A model generated the notes under the pieces. That model ran no database searches. It was not told the origin of the DNA and saw only the letters and a program-made list of their open reading frames with translations. Shown one piece after another: positions 8,670 through 16,658 of a stretch of DNA of 64,000 nucleotides. The DNA comes from JAGNLM01 sp964439835 (GTDB lineage: Bacteria > Pseudomonadota > Gammaproteobacteria > JAABTG01). Within the stretch, counting starts at the first letter, position 1. The number at the start of each line of letters is the position of its first letter. The stretch lies in contig CAYTPQ010000003.1 of NCBI GenBank assembly GCA_964439835.1, positions 79,156-143,155 on the forward strand. The letters are read 5' to 3'. Both the position numbers and the translations under genes were made by a program.

Positions 8670-10025
8670 CTAGGTGACGCCGCGGGCGTTGAGGGCGCGG
8701 GCGAGGGCCCGGTCGGCGTGGTGGATGTGGGCGAGCAGCCACTCCTTGATCCCCACCAGGGTGCGGGACAGGCCGTCCGACTCGAGCCGGCGGTCGAGGG
8801 CCGAGAGCTCGCTCAGGAGCCGCTGGTGCTGCTCTCGGTGCACGTCGGCGCCACCGACGGCGTGGGTGGCCATGAGGGCCTCCTCGGTCGCGAAGTGCAG
8901 GGCGGTGTAGCCCGTCAGGTCGGCGAGCAGCATGCGCACCGTCGCGGTCTCCTCGGCGGCGGCAATCGCCCGCGCCAGGGCGTTCACCCGGGAGACCATC
9001 TCCCGGTGCTGCGCGTCGATCACCGTGACGCCGATCTCGTGATCGGCTGACCAGGCGATCAGGGGCACCTCGCGCGACGAGGCGAGGGGCGTGCTGTCGT
9101 CGGCGAAGGTGTAGCAGCCCTTGCCGCGCTCCTTGCTGGCGTACATCGCGCCGTCGGCCGCCGCCAGCAGCGCGTCCACGGTGAGGCCGTGGGCCGGGCA
9201 GATCGCCAGGCCGACGCTAGCGCCGACCCGCACCGAGCCTTCGCCCAGTTCGACGGGCTCGGCGACTGAAGCGACCACTTTGGCGGCAATGCGCTCGAGG
9301 GCCGGGCGCTGGGTGGCGCGGTTGAGCAGCACGGTGAACTCGTCACCACCCATGCGTGCCACCGTGTCAGACTCGCGCACGCAATCCAGCAGGCGGCGCG
9401 CGACCACCTTCAGGACCGTGTCGCCCGAGTCGTGGCCGCGGCTGTCGTTCACGTCCTTGAAGCCGTCCAGGTCCAGGAGCATCAGCGCGAAGCCCTCGCC
9501 GTAGCGGCGGGCGTGGTGGACGGCCTGGGTGACGCGGTCGAGCAGCAGGGCCCGGTTGGGGAGACCGGTGAGCGCGTCGGAGAAGGCGAGCTGGTGGAGC
9601 TCGCGCTCGGCCCGCACCCGGTCGGTGACGTCAGCGAGCATGCCGACCACCACCGCGTGGCCGTGGTCGCGGATCCGCCGGCCCGACGCCTCCACCTCCA
9701 TGACGCTGCCGTCCCGGCGCAGGGCGGCGAACGTCAACGGCGCGTCCTGGCCTTCTCCCCGGCGAAGGCCGGCGAGCCAGGCGGCCACCCGCTCCCGGTC
9801 CTGCAGGGCGACCAGGTCGGCGAGCGGCCGGCCGGCCGGGGACTCCCCGGGGCGATAGCCAAATACGCCGGCAAACCGGGCGTTCGACGAGACCAGCCGC
9901 TCGTCCTCGAGCACGAAGACGCCAATGAGGGACTGCTCGACCAGTGCCCGGTAACGAAGGGCCGTCTCCCGCAGCTCGGTCAGATCGTCCACCACCGCCA
10001 CCGACTCCAGGCCCGCACCGCGCAT
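8670..10025 (-). CDS. PAS-GGDEF diguanylate cyclase with C-terminal bacteriohemerythrin domain
   Basis: The 451-residue protein has three parts. A PAS domain (about residues 15-130, with YRALVEQSLIGVFVLEDERL) comes first. It is followed by a GGDEF domain with the intact signature RMGGDEF, consistent with active c-di-GMP synthesis. The last 130 residues are a hemerythrin domain (DHEIGVTVIDAQHREM, then HFATEEALM, HREQH and HIHHAD), which supplies the His/Glu/Asp ligands of a di-iron oxygen-binding site. No membrane segment is visible, so it is cytosolic. The ATG at 10025 is preferred over the one at 10064 because GAGGGGAC precedes it at proper spacing. Control of cyclase activity by oxygen or redox state is inference from the domain order. 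Confidence 0.88.
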   Translation of the reverse strand: MRGAGLESVAVVDDLTELRETALRYRALVEQSLIGVFVLEDERLVSSNARFAGVFGYRPGESPAGRPLADLVALQDRERVAAWLAGLRRGEGQDAPLTFAALRRDGSVMEVEASGRRIRDHGHAVVVGMLADVTDRVRAERELHQLAFSDALTGLPNRALLLDRVTQAVHHARRYGEGFALMLLDLDGFKDVNDSRGHDSGDTVLKVVARRLLDCVRESDTVARMGGDEFTVLLNRATQRPALERIAAKVVASVAEPVELGEGSVRVGASVGLAICPAHGLTVDALLAAADGAMYASKERGKGCYTFADDSTPLASSREVPLIAWSADHEIGVTVIDAQHREMVSRVNALARAIAAAEETATVRMLLADLTGYTALHFATEEALMATHAVGGADVHREQHQRLLSELSALDRRLESDGLSRTLVGIKEWLLAHIHHADRALARALNARGVT

Positions 10026-10210
10026 CCCCGCGTCCCCTCTGCGACCGCGGGAAGAATGAAACACAGGTTAAGCGACGGGACAAGCCCCGGCAGCGGTAAG
10101 CGCCCAGGCCTCCCGCGGCCACGGCAGCGAGGAGGTTGCAGGCCGGAGCGACGTCCGGAACGCGCGGTCGGGCTCCGGTGCGGAAACGGACCGTGCGGAT
10201 GCGAGCCGCG

Positions 10211-11479
10211 TCAGCTGTCGCCGGCGGGCACCCGCAGGACCTGGCCGGCCTGGACCCGGTCAGGCCGCCGCAGACCGTTCATCGCCATCAACTGCCGGTG
10301 ACTCACGCCGTAGCGGGCAGCGATGTCGGAGATGGTCTCGCCCCGGCGCACCCGGTGCTGGCGCACGGTGGGCTTCGGCCGCACGACGTCGCGCACCGCC
10401 CGCCAGGTGTTTTCGCCCGCGGCCGCGCCGGGGGCCGCGACCGCCGTCGGGGCCTCCTGGGGCTCCAGCCGGCGCAGGGGTCCGAAGTGGACATGGGCCT
10501 GGCGGTCGACCTCCAAGGCCGCGAGGAACGACACGTAGAAGTTGCGCGAGGCGAAGCCGAAGGCGGGCCCGGAGTACTGGCGCACGATGGTGACGATGTC
10601 GTCGGTGCCCATCTCGCGCACGGCCCGCACCACGCCCCCCGCGCCGTGGTTGTAGGCCGTGAGCGCGAGCGGCCAGCTGCCGGTCAGCTCGTGGTTGCGC
10701 CGCAGCAGCCGCGCCGCCGCCTCGGAGGCGCGGAACGGGTCCAGACGCTCGTCGGTGAAACGGTCGATGCGCAGGTACTGCTTGCCGGTAGGCACCGTGA
10801 ACTGCCAGAGGCCCGCGGCCCCGGCGTGGGAGCGGGCACCGGGGTTGTAGGAGGACTCCACGTGGGGCAGTGCCGCGAGCTCGACCGGCAGGCCGAGGGA
10901 CTTCAGGGTCGTCTCGATGTGGTCCCGCCAGAGGCCAGACCGCACGTACCCGTCGCGGAACTTGTCGGCCTGTCCGCGCTGAAAGCGCACCCGGTCGGCC
11001 GCCTCGCGCAGGGCCTCTTGGGATGTCTCCGACCCCCAGGCAGCCAGCGCCCGCGCCTCCTCCGGAGAGAGGTCCGCGCGCTTGCCGTCGGCCAGGTTCC
11101 GCAGGGCCTCACGGTACTTCTCCACCGCCTCAGACACCCGTGCCTTCCCGTCCGCCGGCTCTGCCTCCGGCTCGGGCTGCAGGACCTCGTAGACCACATC
11201 CAGCCGCCGGTTGTCGTGGACAAACCCGCCGCGGGTGTCGACCTCCGTGAATACCCGGATCCAGAACCGTACGTCGGGCTCCAGCTCGGGCGGGCGGGGA
11301 AAGGCCGCGGGGTCCGCCTGGTAGGCAGGGGCACCGAGCGGCAGGCCGAGTCCAAAGACCCAGGGCGCCAGGGCCAGGAGTCGCCAGGCCTGCGACCTGT
11401 TTCGACGTGGGGGCTTGCGGGTCGCATCCCTGGAGGGGCGGGGGTCGGAAGTGCGGACGGGCGAGGGGCACGAGTCCAT
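10211..11479 (-). CDS. Lytic murein transglycosylase with LysM domain (MltD-like)
   Basis: The 422-residue product has a hydrophobic N-terminal segment (LLALAPWVFGLGLPLGAPA, about residues 33-52) that looks like a signal. A goose-type/SLT lysozyme fold covers about residues 170-310: ALPHVESSYNP contains the likely catalytic Glu, and GAAGLWQF and LTAYNHG are standard motifs. One LysM domain (VRRGETISDIAARYGV) ends the protein. The family cleaves peptidoglycan glycan strands to 1,6-anhydro products in the periplasm. MltD of E. coli carries two LysM repeats, while only one is clear here. AGGAG about 9 bases upstream supports the ATG at 11479. Confidence 0.88.
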   Translation of the reverse strand: MDSCPSPVRTSDPRPSRDATRKPPRRNRSQAWRLLALAPWVFGLGLPLGAPAYQADPAAFPRPPELEPDVRFWIRVFTEVDTRGGFVHDNRRLDVVYEVLQPEPEAEPADGKARVSEAVEKYREALRNLADGKRADLSPEEARALAAWGSETSQEALREAADRVRFQRGQADKFRDGYVRSGLWRDHIETTLKSLGLPVELAALPHVESSYNPGARSHAGAAGLWQFTVPTGKQYLRIDRFTDERLDPFRASEAAARLLRRNHELTGSWPLALTAYNHGAGGVVRAVREMGTDDIVTIVRQYSGPAFGFASRNFYVSFLAALEVDRQAHVHFGPLRRLEPQEAPTAVAAPGAAAGENTWRAVRDVVRPKPTVRQHRVRRGETISDIAARYGVSHRQLMAMNGLRRPDRVQAGQVLRVPAGDS

Positions 11480-11739
11480 GGCGGGGGCTCCTGGCGGGAC
11501 AGGGACCTGGCAACGGCCGGGGCGGTGTTGACCGGGACATCGGCAGGAGCGGGCGGAGCTTCAGCGCGGACAGACCACCCTCGGCCGCGCAGCGTGTCAG
11601 GGCCAGCCCCCCCAGGGTCCGTGACGGGACGGCGGGAGGGTCGCCGGGCCCGGTACACGCAGGCCCTCGGGGCGCGGGTGTCCGGTCGACCGGCCGCCCG
11701 CGGCACGGACAGGCCGACGCGATCCCGCCGCCGGCCCCG
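11480..11739. other. Non-coding stretch between FKBP gene and transglycosylase gene
   Basis: These 260 bases lie between two minus-strand genes. Open frames across it have no recognisable protein features and are shadows of high GC. I see no repeat, hairpin terminator or clear promoter except the AGGAG ribosome site close to 11479. Confidence 0.4.
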
Positions 11740-12087
11740 CTACTCGGAGACCTCCAGGAGCTCGACCTCGAACAGGAGCGTCGCGTTGGGCGGAATCACG
11801 CCGCCCGCACCGCGGGCGCCGTAGCCCAGCTCGGCAGGGACGGTGAGCCGGCGCTTGCCGCCGACGCGCATACCGGTGACACCCTCGTCCCAGCCCTTGA
11901 TCACGTAGCCCGTGCCCAGAGGAAAGCCGAACGGCTCGCCGCCGACGCTGGAGTCGAACTGCCGCCCGTCCTCCAGCCAGCCGGTGTAGTGGACCTTCAC
12001 GAAGCAGCCGGGGCCGTGGGCCAGGTCGCCGCTGCCCTCTACCAGGTCCTCGTACGCCAGCCCCGTCGCCGTCGTCACCTGCGCCAT
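11740..12087 (-). CDS. FKBP-type peptidyl-prolyl cis-trans isomerase
   Basis: At 115 residues this is a single minimal FKBP domain with no signal peptide, so it is cytosolic. The family core is complete: KVHYTGWLEDGRQFDSSV, the VIKGWDEGVTGMRVGGKRRL segment, ELGYGARGAGGVIPPNATL and FEVELLEV. It should isomerise Xaa-Pro bonds during protein folding. The ATG at 12087 is strongly supported by GGGGAGGAGG 7 bases upstream; the frame extends further but without such a site. It diverges from the rhodanese gene across about 120 bp. Confidence 0.93.
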   Translation of the reverse strand: MAQVTTATGLAYEDLVEGSGDLAHGPGCFVKVHYTGWLEDGRQFDSSVGGEPFGFPLGTGYVIKGWDEGVTGMRVGGKRRLTVPAELGYGARGAGGVIPPNATLLFEVELLEVSE

Positions 12088-12209
12088 CGTCACGCCTCCT
12101 CCCCAAGGGAGCGCCACTGCACCACAGGCCGTAGCCGGGGGCAACCCTGGCGCAGTGGGGGATCCGACCGCTAGACTCGGGATTGACCCGCCATACTCGG
12201 AGGAGCCCC

Positions 12210-12635
12210 ATGGGCACGGAAGTCGAGAGCCTCACCCCGCGGCAGGCCTGGGACCTGATCCAGAAGGACGCCCGGGCCGTCCTGGTCGACATCCGGTCGA
12301 CGATGGAGTACCTGTTCGTGGGCCATCCCCAGGGCGCGGTGCACGTCCCCTGGATCGACGAGCCCGAGTGGGTCGTGAACCCGCACTTCGTCACCGACAT
12401 CCGCAAGCTCATGCTCGGCGGCGCCGTCTGCGACGAGGAGGAGGGCTGCGCCCCCGTCATTCTGATCTGCCGCAGCGGAAAGCGCTCCAAGGAGGCCGGC
12501 CGGGCGCTGACGAAGGCCGGCTTCCGCAACGTCTACCACGTGGACACCGGCTTCGAGGGCGACCTGGACGAGCACCACCACCGCAGCACCCGGGGCGGCT
12601 GGCGCTTCGAGGGGCTGCCGTGGGAGCAGTGCTGA
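12210..12635 (+). CDS. Rhodanese-like sulfurtransferase
   Basis: The 141-residue single rhodanese domain starts MGTEVESLTPRQAWDLIQ, with CGGAGGAG upstream of the ATG. The active-site loop is ICRSGKRS with Cys at about residue 92, so the catalytic thiol is intact. Unlike minimal rhodaneses it has a Cys pair just before the catalytic strand (VCDEEEGC) and a C-terminal Cys (LPWEQC). These could take part in disulfide or persulfide exchange. The family moves sulfane sulfur between carriers. In a sulfite-oxidising organism a role in sulfur handling is plausible, but the gene is not linked to a sulfur operon here. No signal peptide, so cytosolic. Confidence 0.88.
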   Translation: MGTEVESLTPRQAWDLIQKDARAVLVDIRSTMEYLFVGHPQGAVHVPWIDEPEWVVNPHFVTDIRKLMLGGAVCDEEEGCAPVILICRSGKRSKEAGRALTKAGFRNVYHVDTGFEGDLDEHHHRSTRGGWRFEGLPWEQC

Positions 12636-12766
12636 AGACGCTTCGACCAAGGCAACAAGACGGGCCGACAAGGAGCGGGCCGAGCGTCCGGGCCATCGGC
12701 TGGTAGGGTCTCTCGCGGGCTGCTTTGGGAGTCAGGGGACCCGGAGACCCATCGGCTAGCCTGACG

Positions 12767-13891
12767 GTGAGCACAACACACCTTCCGATCGTGGAGGTCC
12801 TGGGCGTGGCCTCGGCCTTCGCCGTCGACGGCGAGCCGGTCGCCGCAGAGCCCCTGAGAGTCGGGCTCATCCACGAGAGCCACGTGGTGACGTGCCGCGC
12901 GCCGGACGGTGCCCGCCGCTACCTGCTGCAGCGGATCAACACCGAGGTCTTCCGCTCGCCCGAGCAGGTCATGGGCAACCTGCTGCGGGTGACGACCCAT
13001 CTGCGCCGCAAGCTCACCGAGACGGGGGCCACGGAGCCGGACCGCCGGGTGCTGACGGTGGTCACCGCCCGCGACGGGGGCGCCTGGCGGGTGGACGGCG
13101 CCGGACGGTGGTGGCGCGCCTACGCCTTCGTCGAGGGCGCCCGGTCCTACGACCGCCCGCCCTCGGCAGAGACGGCCAGGCGGGCGGCCGCCGCCTTCGG
13201 CCGCTTCGTCGCCGAGCTTGCGGACCTGCCCACACCCCGGCTGCACGAGACCCTCCCCGGCTTCCACGACAGCCCCGCCCGCTACCGGGCGCTGGAGGCG
13301 GCGGCCGATGCCGACCCCTTGGGCCGCGTCGCCTCGGTCCGGGAGGATCTCCGCGCCCTGGGGTCCCGGCGTGACTTGCTGGGCGTGATCCAGCAGGCCG
13401 CCGACCGGGGCGAGGTACCGGAGCGGGTGGTACACAACGACACCAAGCTGAACAACGTCTTGTTTGACGTCGCGACCGGTGAAGCACTCTGCGTCGTCGA
13501 CCTGGACACGGCGATGCCGGGCCTCGCGCCCTACGACTACGGCGACCTGGTGCGCTCGGCCGCGAGCGAGGCCCCGGAGGACGCCCGCGACCCCGCCACG
13601 ATGCGCCTCAGCCTGCCGCTGCACCGGGCGGTGACGCAGGGCTGGCTCGAGCCGATGGCAGCGCTACTGACCCCGGCCGAGGCGGAGCTGCTGCCACTCG
13701 CCCCGCTCGTCGTCACCCTCGAGCTCGCCGCCCGCTTCCTGACGGATTACCTGGACGGCGACCGCTACTTCCGCACCGCCTACCCCGGCCACAACCTCGA
13801 CCGCTGCCGAGCCCAGCTGGCCCTCGCGGCGGACCTGGAGCGCCACCAGGCCACCCTGGCCACCGCCGTACGTGAGGCACTGGGCGGCTGA
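12767..13891 (+). CDS. Aminoglycoside phosphotransferase-fold sugar kinase (NahK-like)
   Basis: The 374-residue protein has the APH kinase fold. The catalytic loop is VVHNDTKLNNVLFD (Brenner motif HxDxxxxN) near residue 225, and the metal-binding DLDT occurs in CVVDLDTAMPGLAPYDYGDL. This combination resembles N-acetylhexosamine 1-kinases and proteins annotated as mucin desulfatases. The substrate is unknown here, so I give no symbol. The start is uncertain: GTG at 12767 (VSTTHLPIVEV) is chosen because upstream residues look random, but its ribosome site is weak and GTG at 12791 is possible. It follows the rhodanese gene by about 130 bp on the same strand. Confidence 0.72.
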   Translation: MSTTHLPIVEVLGVASAFAVDGEPVAAEPLRVGLIHESHVVTCRAPDGARRYLLQRINTEVFRSPEQVMGNLLRVTTHLRRKLTETGATEPDRRVLTVVTARDGGAWRVDGAGRWWRAYAFVEGARSYDRPPSAETARRAAAAFGRFVAELADLPTPRLHETLPGFHDSPARYRALEAAADADPLGRVASVREDLRALGSRRDLLGVIQQAADRGEVPERVVHNDTKLNNVLFDVATGEALCVVDLDTAMPGLAPYDYGDLVRSAASEAPEDARDPATMRLSLPLHRAVTQGWLEPMAALLTPAEAELLPLAPLVVTLELAARFLTDYLDGDRYFRTAYPGHNLDRCRAQLALAADLERHQATLATAVREALGG

Positions 13892-13985
13892 GGCCCCCAG
13901 CGCCGGCGCTTTCCGCCCGGCATCAACCGCTCCCGCCCCCCTGCGAGCGGGATCCCGGGGCGGCCGAGCCGCTCCCCGCCCGTTC

Positions 13986-14048
13986 ATGACCGGGATCAAG
14001 GTTTGCCCTCCGCCACCCCTTTAGACTGCCAACCCCAATATGTAGTGT
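13986..14048 (+). promoter_or_regulatory. Likely nrdD promoter with FNR-like and NrdR-like sites
   Basis: ATGACCGGGATCAA at 13986-13999 matches 8 of 10 fixed bases of the FNR site TTGATnnnnATCAA. TAGACT at 14022-14027 is a fair -10, predicting a start near 14034 and placing the FNR-like centre near -41.5, the usual activating position. CCCCAATATGTAGTGT at 14033-14048 matches about 13 of 16 positions of the NrdR box ACACWATATATWGTGT and would overlap the start site. I did not find a convincing second NrdR box. The match is by eye. Confidence 0.45.
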
Positions 14049-14137
14049 CTCTAATAGAGCAGAGCCCCAGCATCCTGTAGGCGCGTGAGCCAACGCGACC
14101 TGCAGCGGAGCGCCAGGGGCCTTCCGGGAGGAACCGC

Positions 14138-16171
14138 ATGAGCGCCGTCATCGCCCCGCGTCCCGCGACGCTGCCGTCCCGTATCGTCAAGCGCGACGGC
14201 CGCCCCGTCCCCTTCGACGCCGACCGCATCTACTCGGCCCTCCTGCGGGCCGGTCAGGCGACCGGCGAGTTCGCGGAGGACGAGGCCCGCCTGATCACGG
14301 CGCAGGTAGTCAAGGTCATCAGCCACCGCTTCGGACCCGAGGAGCCGCCGACCATCGAGCGGGTGCAGGACATGGTCGAGCAGGCCCTGATCAGCGCCAA
14401 CCACCTCCAGACCGCCCGCGCCTACATCGTCTACCGCGAGCAGCACAAGCGCCTGCGCGAGGACCGCCGCACGCTGGTGGACGTGGAGAGCTCGATCCGC
14501 GAGTACCTGGACCGGGTCGACTGGCGGGTGTCGGCCAACGCCAACCAGGGCTACTCGCTGGGCGGGCTGATCCTGAACACCTCCGGCAAGGTCGTCGCCA
14601 ACTACTGGCTCTCCCACGTCTATCCGCCCGAGATCGGCAACGCCCACCGGGAGGGCGACGTCCACATCCACGACCTGGACATGCTCGCCGGCTACTGTGC
14701 GGGCTGGTCGCTACGCACGCTCCTCACCGAGGGCCTGAACGGCGTTCCCGGCAAGGTCGAGGCCGGGCCTCCGAAGCACATGTCGAGCGCAGTGGGCCAG
14801 ATCGTCAACTTCCTCGGCACCCTGCAGAACGAGTGGGCGGGGGCCCAGGCCTTCAGCTCGTTCGACACCTACATGGCGGCCTTCGTGCGCAAGGACCGCC
14901 TCGGCTACCGCGAGGTCAAGCAGTACGTCCAGGAGCTGATCTACAACCTGAACGTCCCGTCGCGCTGGGGGACCCAAACACCGTTCACCAATCTCACCTT
15001 CGACTGGGTCTGCCCGGAGGACCTGCGCCCGCAGGTGCCGATCATCGGCGGCCAGGAGATGCCGTTCACCTACGGCGACCTACAGGCCGAGATGGACCTC
15101 ATCAACCGCGCCTACATCGAGGTGATGACGGACGGTGACGCCAAGGGCCGGGTCTTCACCTTCCCAATCCCGACCTACAACGTCACCCCCGACTTCCCCT
15201 GGGAGAGCGAGAACGCCGACCGGCTGTTCGCGATGACCGCGAAGTACGGCCTGCCCTACTTCCAGAACTTCGTGAACTCCGATCTGAAGCCCAACATGAT
15301 TCGGTCCATGTGCTGCCGTCTGCAGCTCGACCTCCGCGAGCTGCTCAAGCGCGGCAATGGACTCTTCGGATCGGCCGAGCAGACGGGGTCGGTGGGGGTC
15401 GTGACCATCAACTGCGCGCGCCTGGGCTATCTGTTCCCCGGCGACGAGACCGGCCTCTACGCGCGCCTCGACCAGCTCCTCGACATCGCCCGCAACAGCC
15501 TCGAGATCAAGCGCAAGGTGATCCAGCGTCATATCGACGCCGGGCTCTTCCCCTACACGAAGCGCTACCTCGGCACCCTGCGCAATCACTTCTCGACCAT
15601 CGGCGTGAACGGGATCAACGAGATGATCCGCAACTTCACCGCCGGCGACGAGGACGTCACCACCGCCTGGGGCGAACAGTTCGCCTCGCGGTTCCTGGAC
15701 CACATTCGCGCGCGGATGGTCGAGTTCCAGGAGGTGACGGGCCACATGTACAACCTGGAGGCGACACCGGCCGAGGGCACGACCTACCGCTTCGCGAAGG
15801 AGGACCGCAAGCGCTTCCCCGGGATCCTGCAGGCCGGCTCGCCGGAGGCGCCCTACTACACCAATTCCTCGCAGCTCCCGGTCGGCTTCACCGACGACCC
15901 GTTCGAGGCCTTGGAACGGCAAGAGAAGCTACAGAAGAAGTACACCGGCGGCACCGTGCTGCACCTGTACATGAGCGAGCGGATCTCCAGCGCCGACGCC
16001 TGCCGCCAGCTGGTCAAGCGCGCGCTGGAGCGCTTCCGCGTCCCGTACATCACGGTGACGCCAACCTTCTCGATCTGCCCGAAACACGGCTACCTGTCGG
16101 GCGCCCACGAATTTTGCCCGCTCTGCGACGAGGAGGCCCTCGCCCGCAAGCAGGCCGCGGCGGTCCATTGA
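14138..16171 (+). CDS. nrdD: Anaerobic ribonucleoside-triphosphate reductase main chain, lacking the glycyl-radical tail
   Basis: The 677-residue product starts with an ATP-cone (SRIVKRDGRPVPFDADRI, about residues 14-105), continues through the class III NrdD catalytic domain and ends with the zinc-site segment ICPKHGYL...FCPLCDEE. The conserved MCCRLQLDLRE at residues 391-401 includes the Cys expected to form the substrate-activating thiyl radical. GGGAGGAA six bases upstream supports the ATG. The enzyme reduces ribonucleotides without oxygen. A one-chain NrdD would now continue into the RVxGYxRPV glycyl-radical motif. Here the frame stops at TGA instead, and that motif is in a separate ORF 115 bp downstream in another frame. 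The chain cannot work alone if the family mechanism holds. Confidence 0.93.
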   Translation: MSAVIAPRPATLPSRIVKRDGRPVPFDADRIYSALLRAGQATGEFAEDEARLITAQVVKVISHRFGPEEPPTIERVQDMVEQALISANHLQTARAYIVYREQHKRLREDRRTLVDVESSIREYLDRVDWRVSANANQGYSLGGLILNTSGKVVANYWLSHVYPPEIGNAHREGDVHIHDLDMLAGYCAGWSLRTLLTEGLNGVPGKVEAGPPKHMSSAVGQIVNFLGTLQNEWAGAQAFSSFDTYMAAFVRKDRLGYREVKQYVQELIYNLNVPSRWGTQTPFTNLTFDWVCPEDLRPQVPIIGGQEMPFTYGDLQAEMDLINRAYIEVMTDGDAKGRVFTFPIPTYNVTPDFPWESENADRLFAMTAKYGLPYFQNFVNSDLKPNMIRSMCCRLQLDLRELLKRGNGLFGSAEQTGSVGVVTINCARLGYLFPGDETGLYARLDQLLDIARNSLEIKRKVIQRHIDAGLFPYTKRYLGTLRNHFSTIGVNGINEMIRNFTAGDEDVTTAWGEQFASRFLDHIRARMVEFQEVTGHMYNLEATPAEGTTYRFAKEDRKRFPGILQAGSPEAPYYTNSSQLPVGFTDDPFEALERQEKLQKKYTGGTVLHLYMSERISSADACRQLVKRALERFRVPYITVTPTFSICPKHGYLSGAHEFCPLCDEEALARKQAAAVH

Positions 16172-16175
16172 GGAA

Positions 16176-16254
16176 AGAGAACCGCAGAGGCGCAAAGGCG
16201 CAGAGAGGATTGGTGGGATCGATGCTTCTCGGCGTCTGCGTGTCTCGGTAGCAA
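16176..16254. repeat. Repeat family B copy between the two nrdD parts
   Basis: ACCGCAGAGGCGCAAAGGCG at 16181-16200 starts the left arm (to 16205). A decayed inverse of it lies at 16225-16249 (CTTCTCGGCGTCTGCGTGTC onward). The same arm type occurs at 48850-48874 and 63773-63797. Copy ends are approximate. It fills most of the 115-bp gap between nrdD and its tail ORF. Confidence 0.7.
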
Positions 16255-16286
16255 CCGAGTGAGAACAAGAGGAGAGGAAACTGACG

Positions 16287-16454
16287 ATGAGTGAGGGGAG
16301 AATCGAGCTGAGCGAGACCGAGCGCACCCGCTGCGAGGTGTGGACGCGGGTGATGGGCTACCACCGGCCGGTCTCCGCCTTCAATCCCGGCAAGCAGTCC
16401 GAGCACCGCGAGCGCACGCCCTTCCAGGAGCGGCGCTGTGCGGCGCTGCGGTGA
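16287..16454 (+). CDS. nrdD: Separate glycyl-radical tail of anaerobic ribonucleotide reductase
   Basis: This 55-residue ORF is too short for most ORF lists but is clearly real. It begins MSEGRIELSETERTRCEVW and contains RVMGYHRPVSAFNPGKQSEH, the C-terminal glycyl-radical segment of class III NrdD, with the radical-bearing Gly at residue 24. It has its own ribosome site (AGGAGAGG, about 9 bases upstream) and is in a different frame from the main chain, so read-through cannot join them. The likely model is that it docks onto the 677-residue chain and is activated by NrdG, as the free-standing spare radical domain GrcA does for pyruvate formate-lyase. That model is inference. Confidence 0.85.
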   Translation: MSEGRIELSETERTRCEVWTRVMGYHRPVSAFNPGKQSEHRERTPFQERRCAALR

Positions 16455-16513
16455 GGGCACCGCATCCGCAAATTCATTAGGGCCGGCTGAGAATCCCTGC
16501 ACCGGGCTTCAAG

Positions 16514-16620
16514 CAGGTTTCCGGTGCGGTTTTGCGGGACCGTATGCCGCCTGGATGGCGGCATACGAGCCTACAGGGACGTATTCACGGCGCGTCCCGC
16601 GGGACCGCACCGGGAATCTG
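16514..16620. repeat. Palindromic repeat family A, copy 3 (107 bp, inverted orientation)
   Basis: The element has the same design as the copies at 8491 and 38151 but lies the other way round: the asymmetric motif reads CGAGCCTACAGGGAC. The outer arms CCGGTGCGG/CCGCACCGG and the inner CGTATGCCGCC/GGCGGCATACG are paired. It sits between the convergent ends of the nrdD tail ORF and the BT1-family gene. Confidence 0.88.
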
Positions 16621-16658
16621 CTGGCACGGTGGCGAGACCGTAGTCTTTCGCCTGCTCA

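Noticed and set aside
16169..16171. Selenocysteine at the nrdD TGA, which could fuse the tail
   Set aside because: The tail ORF is in a different frame 115 bp away and has its own ribosome site; no family precedent places selenocysteine there.
16172..16286. A sequencing frameshift as the cause of the nrdD split
   Set aside because: A single-base error cannot create a 115-bp insert containing a known dispersed repeat plus a new Shine-Dalgarno and ATG.
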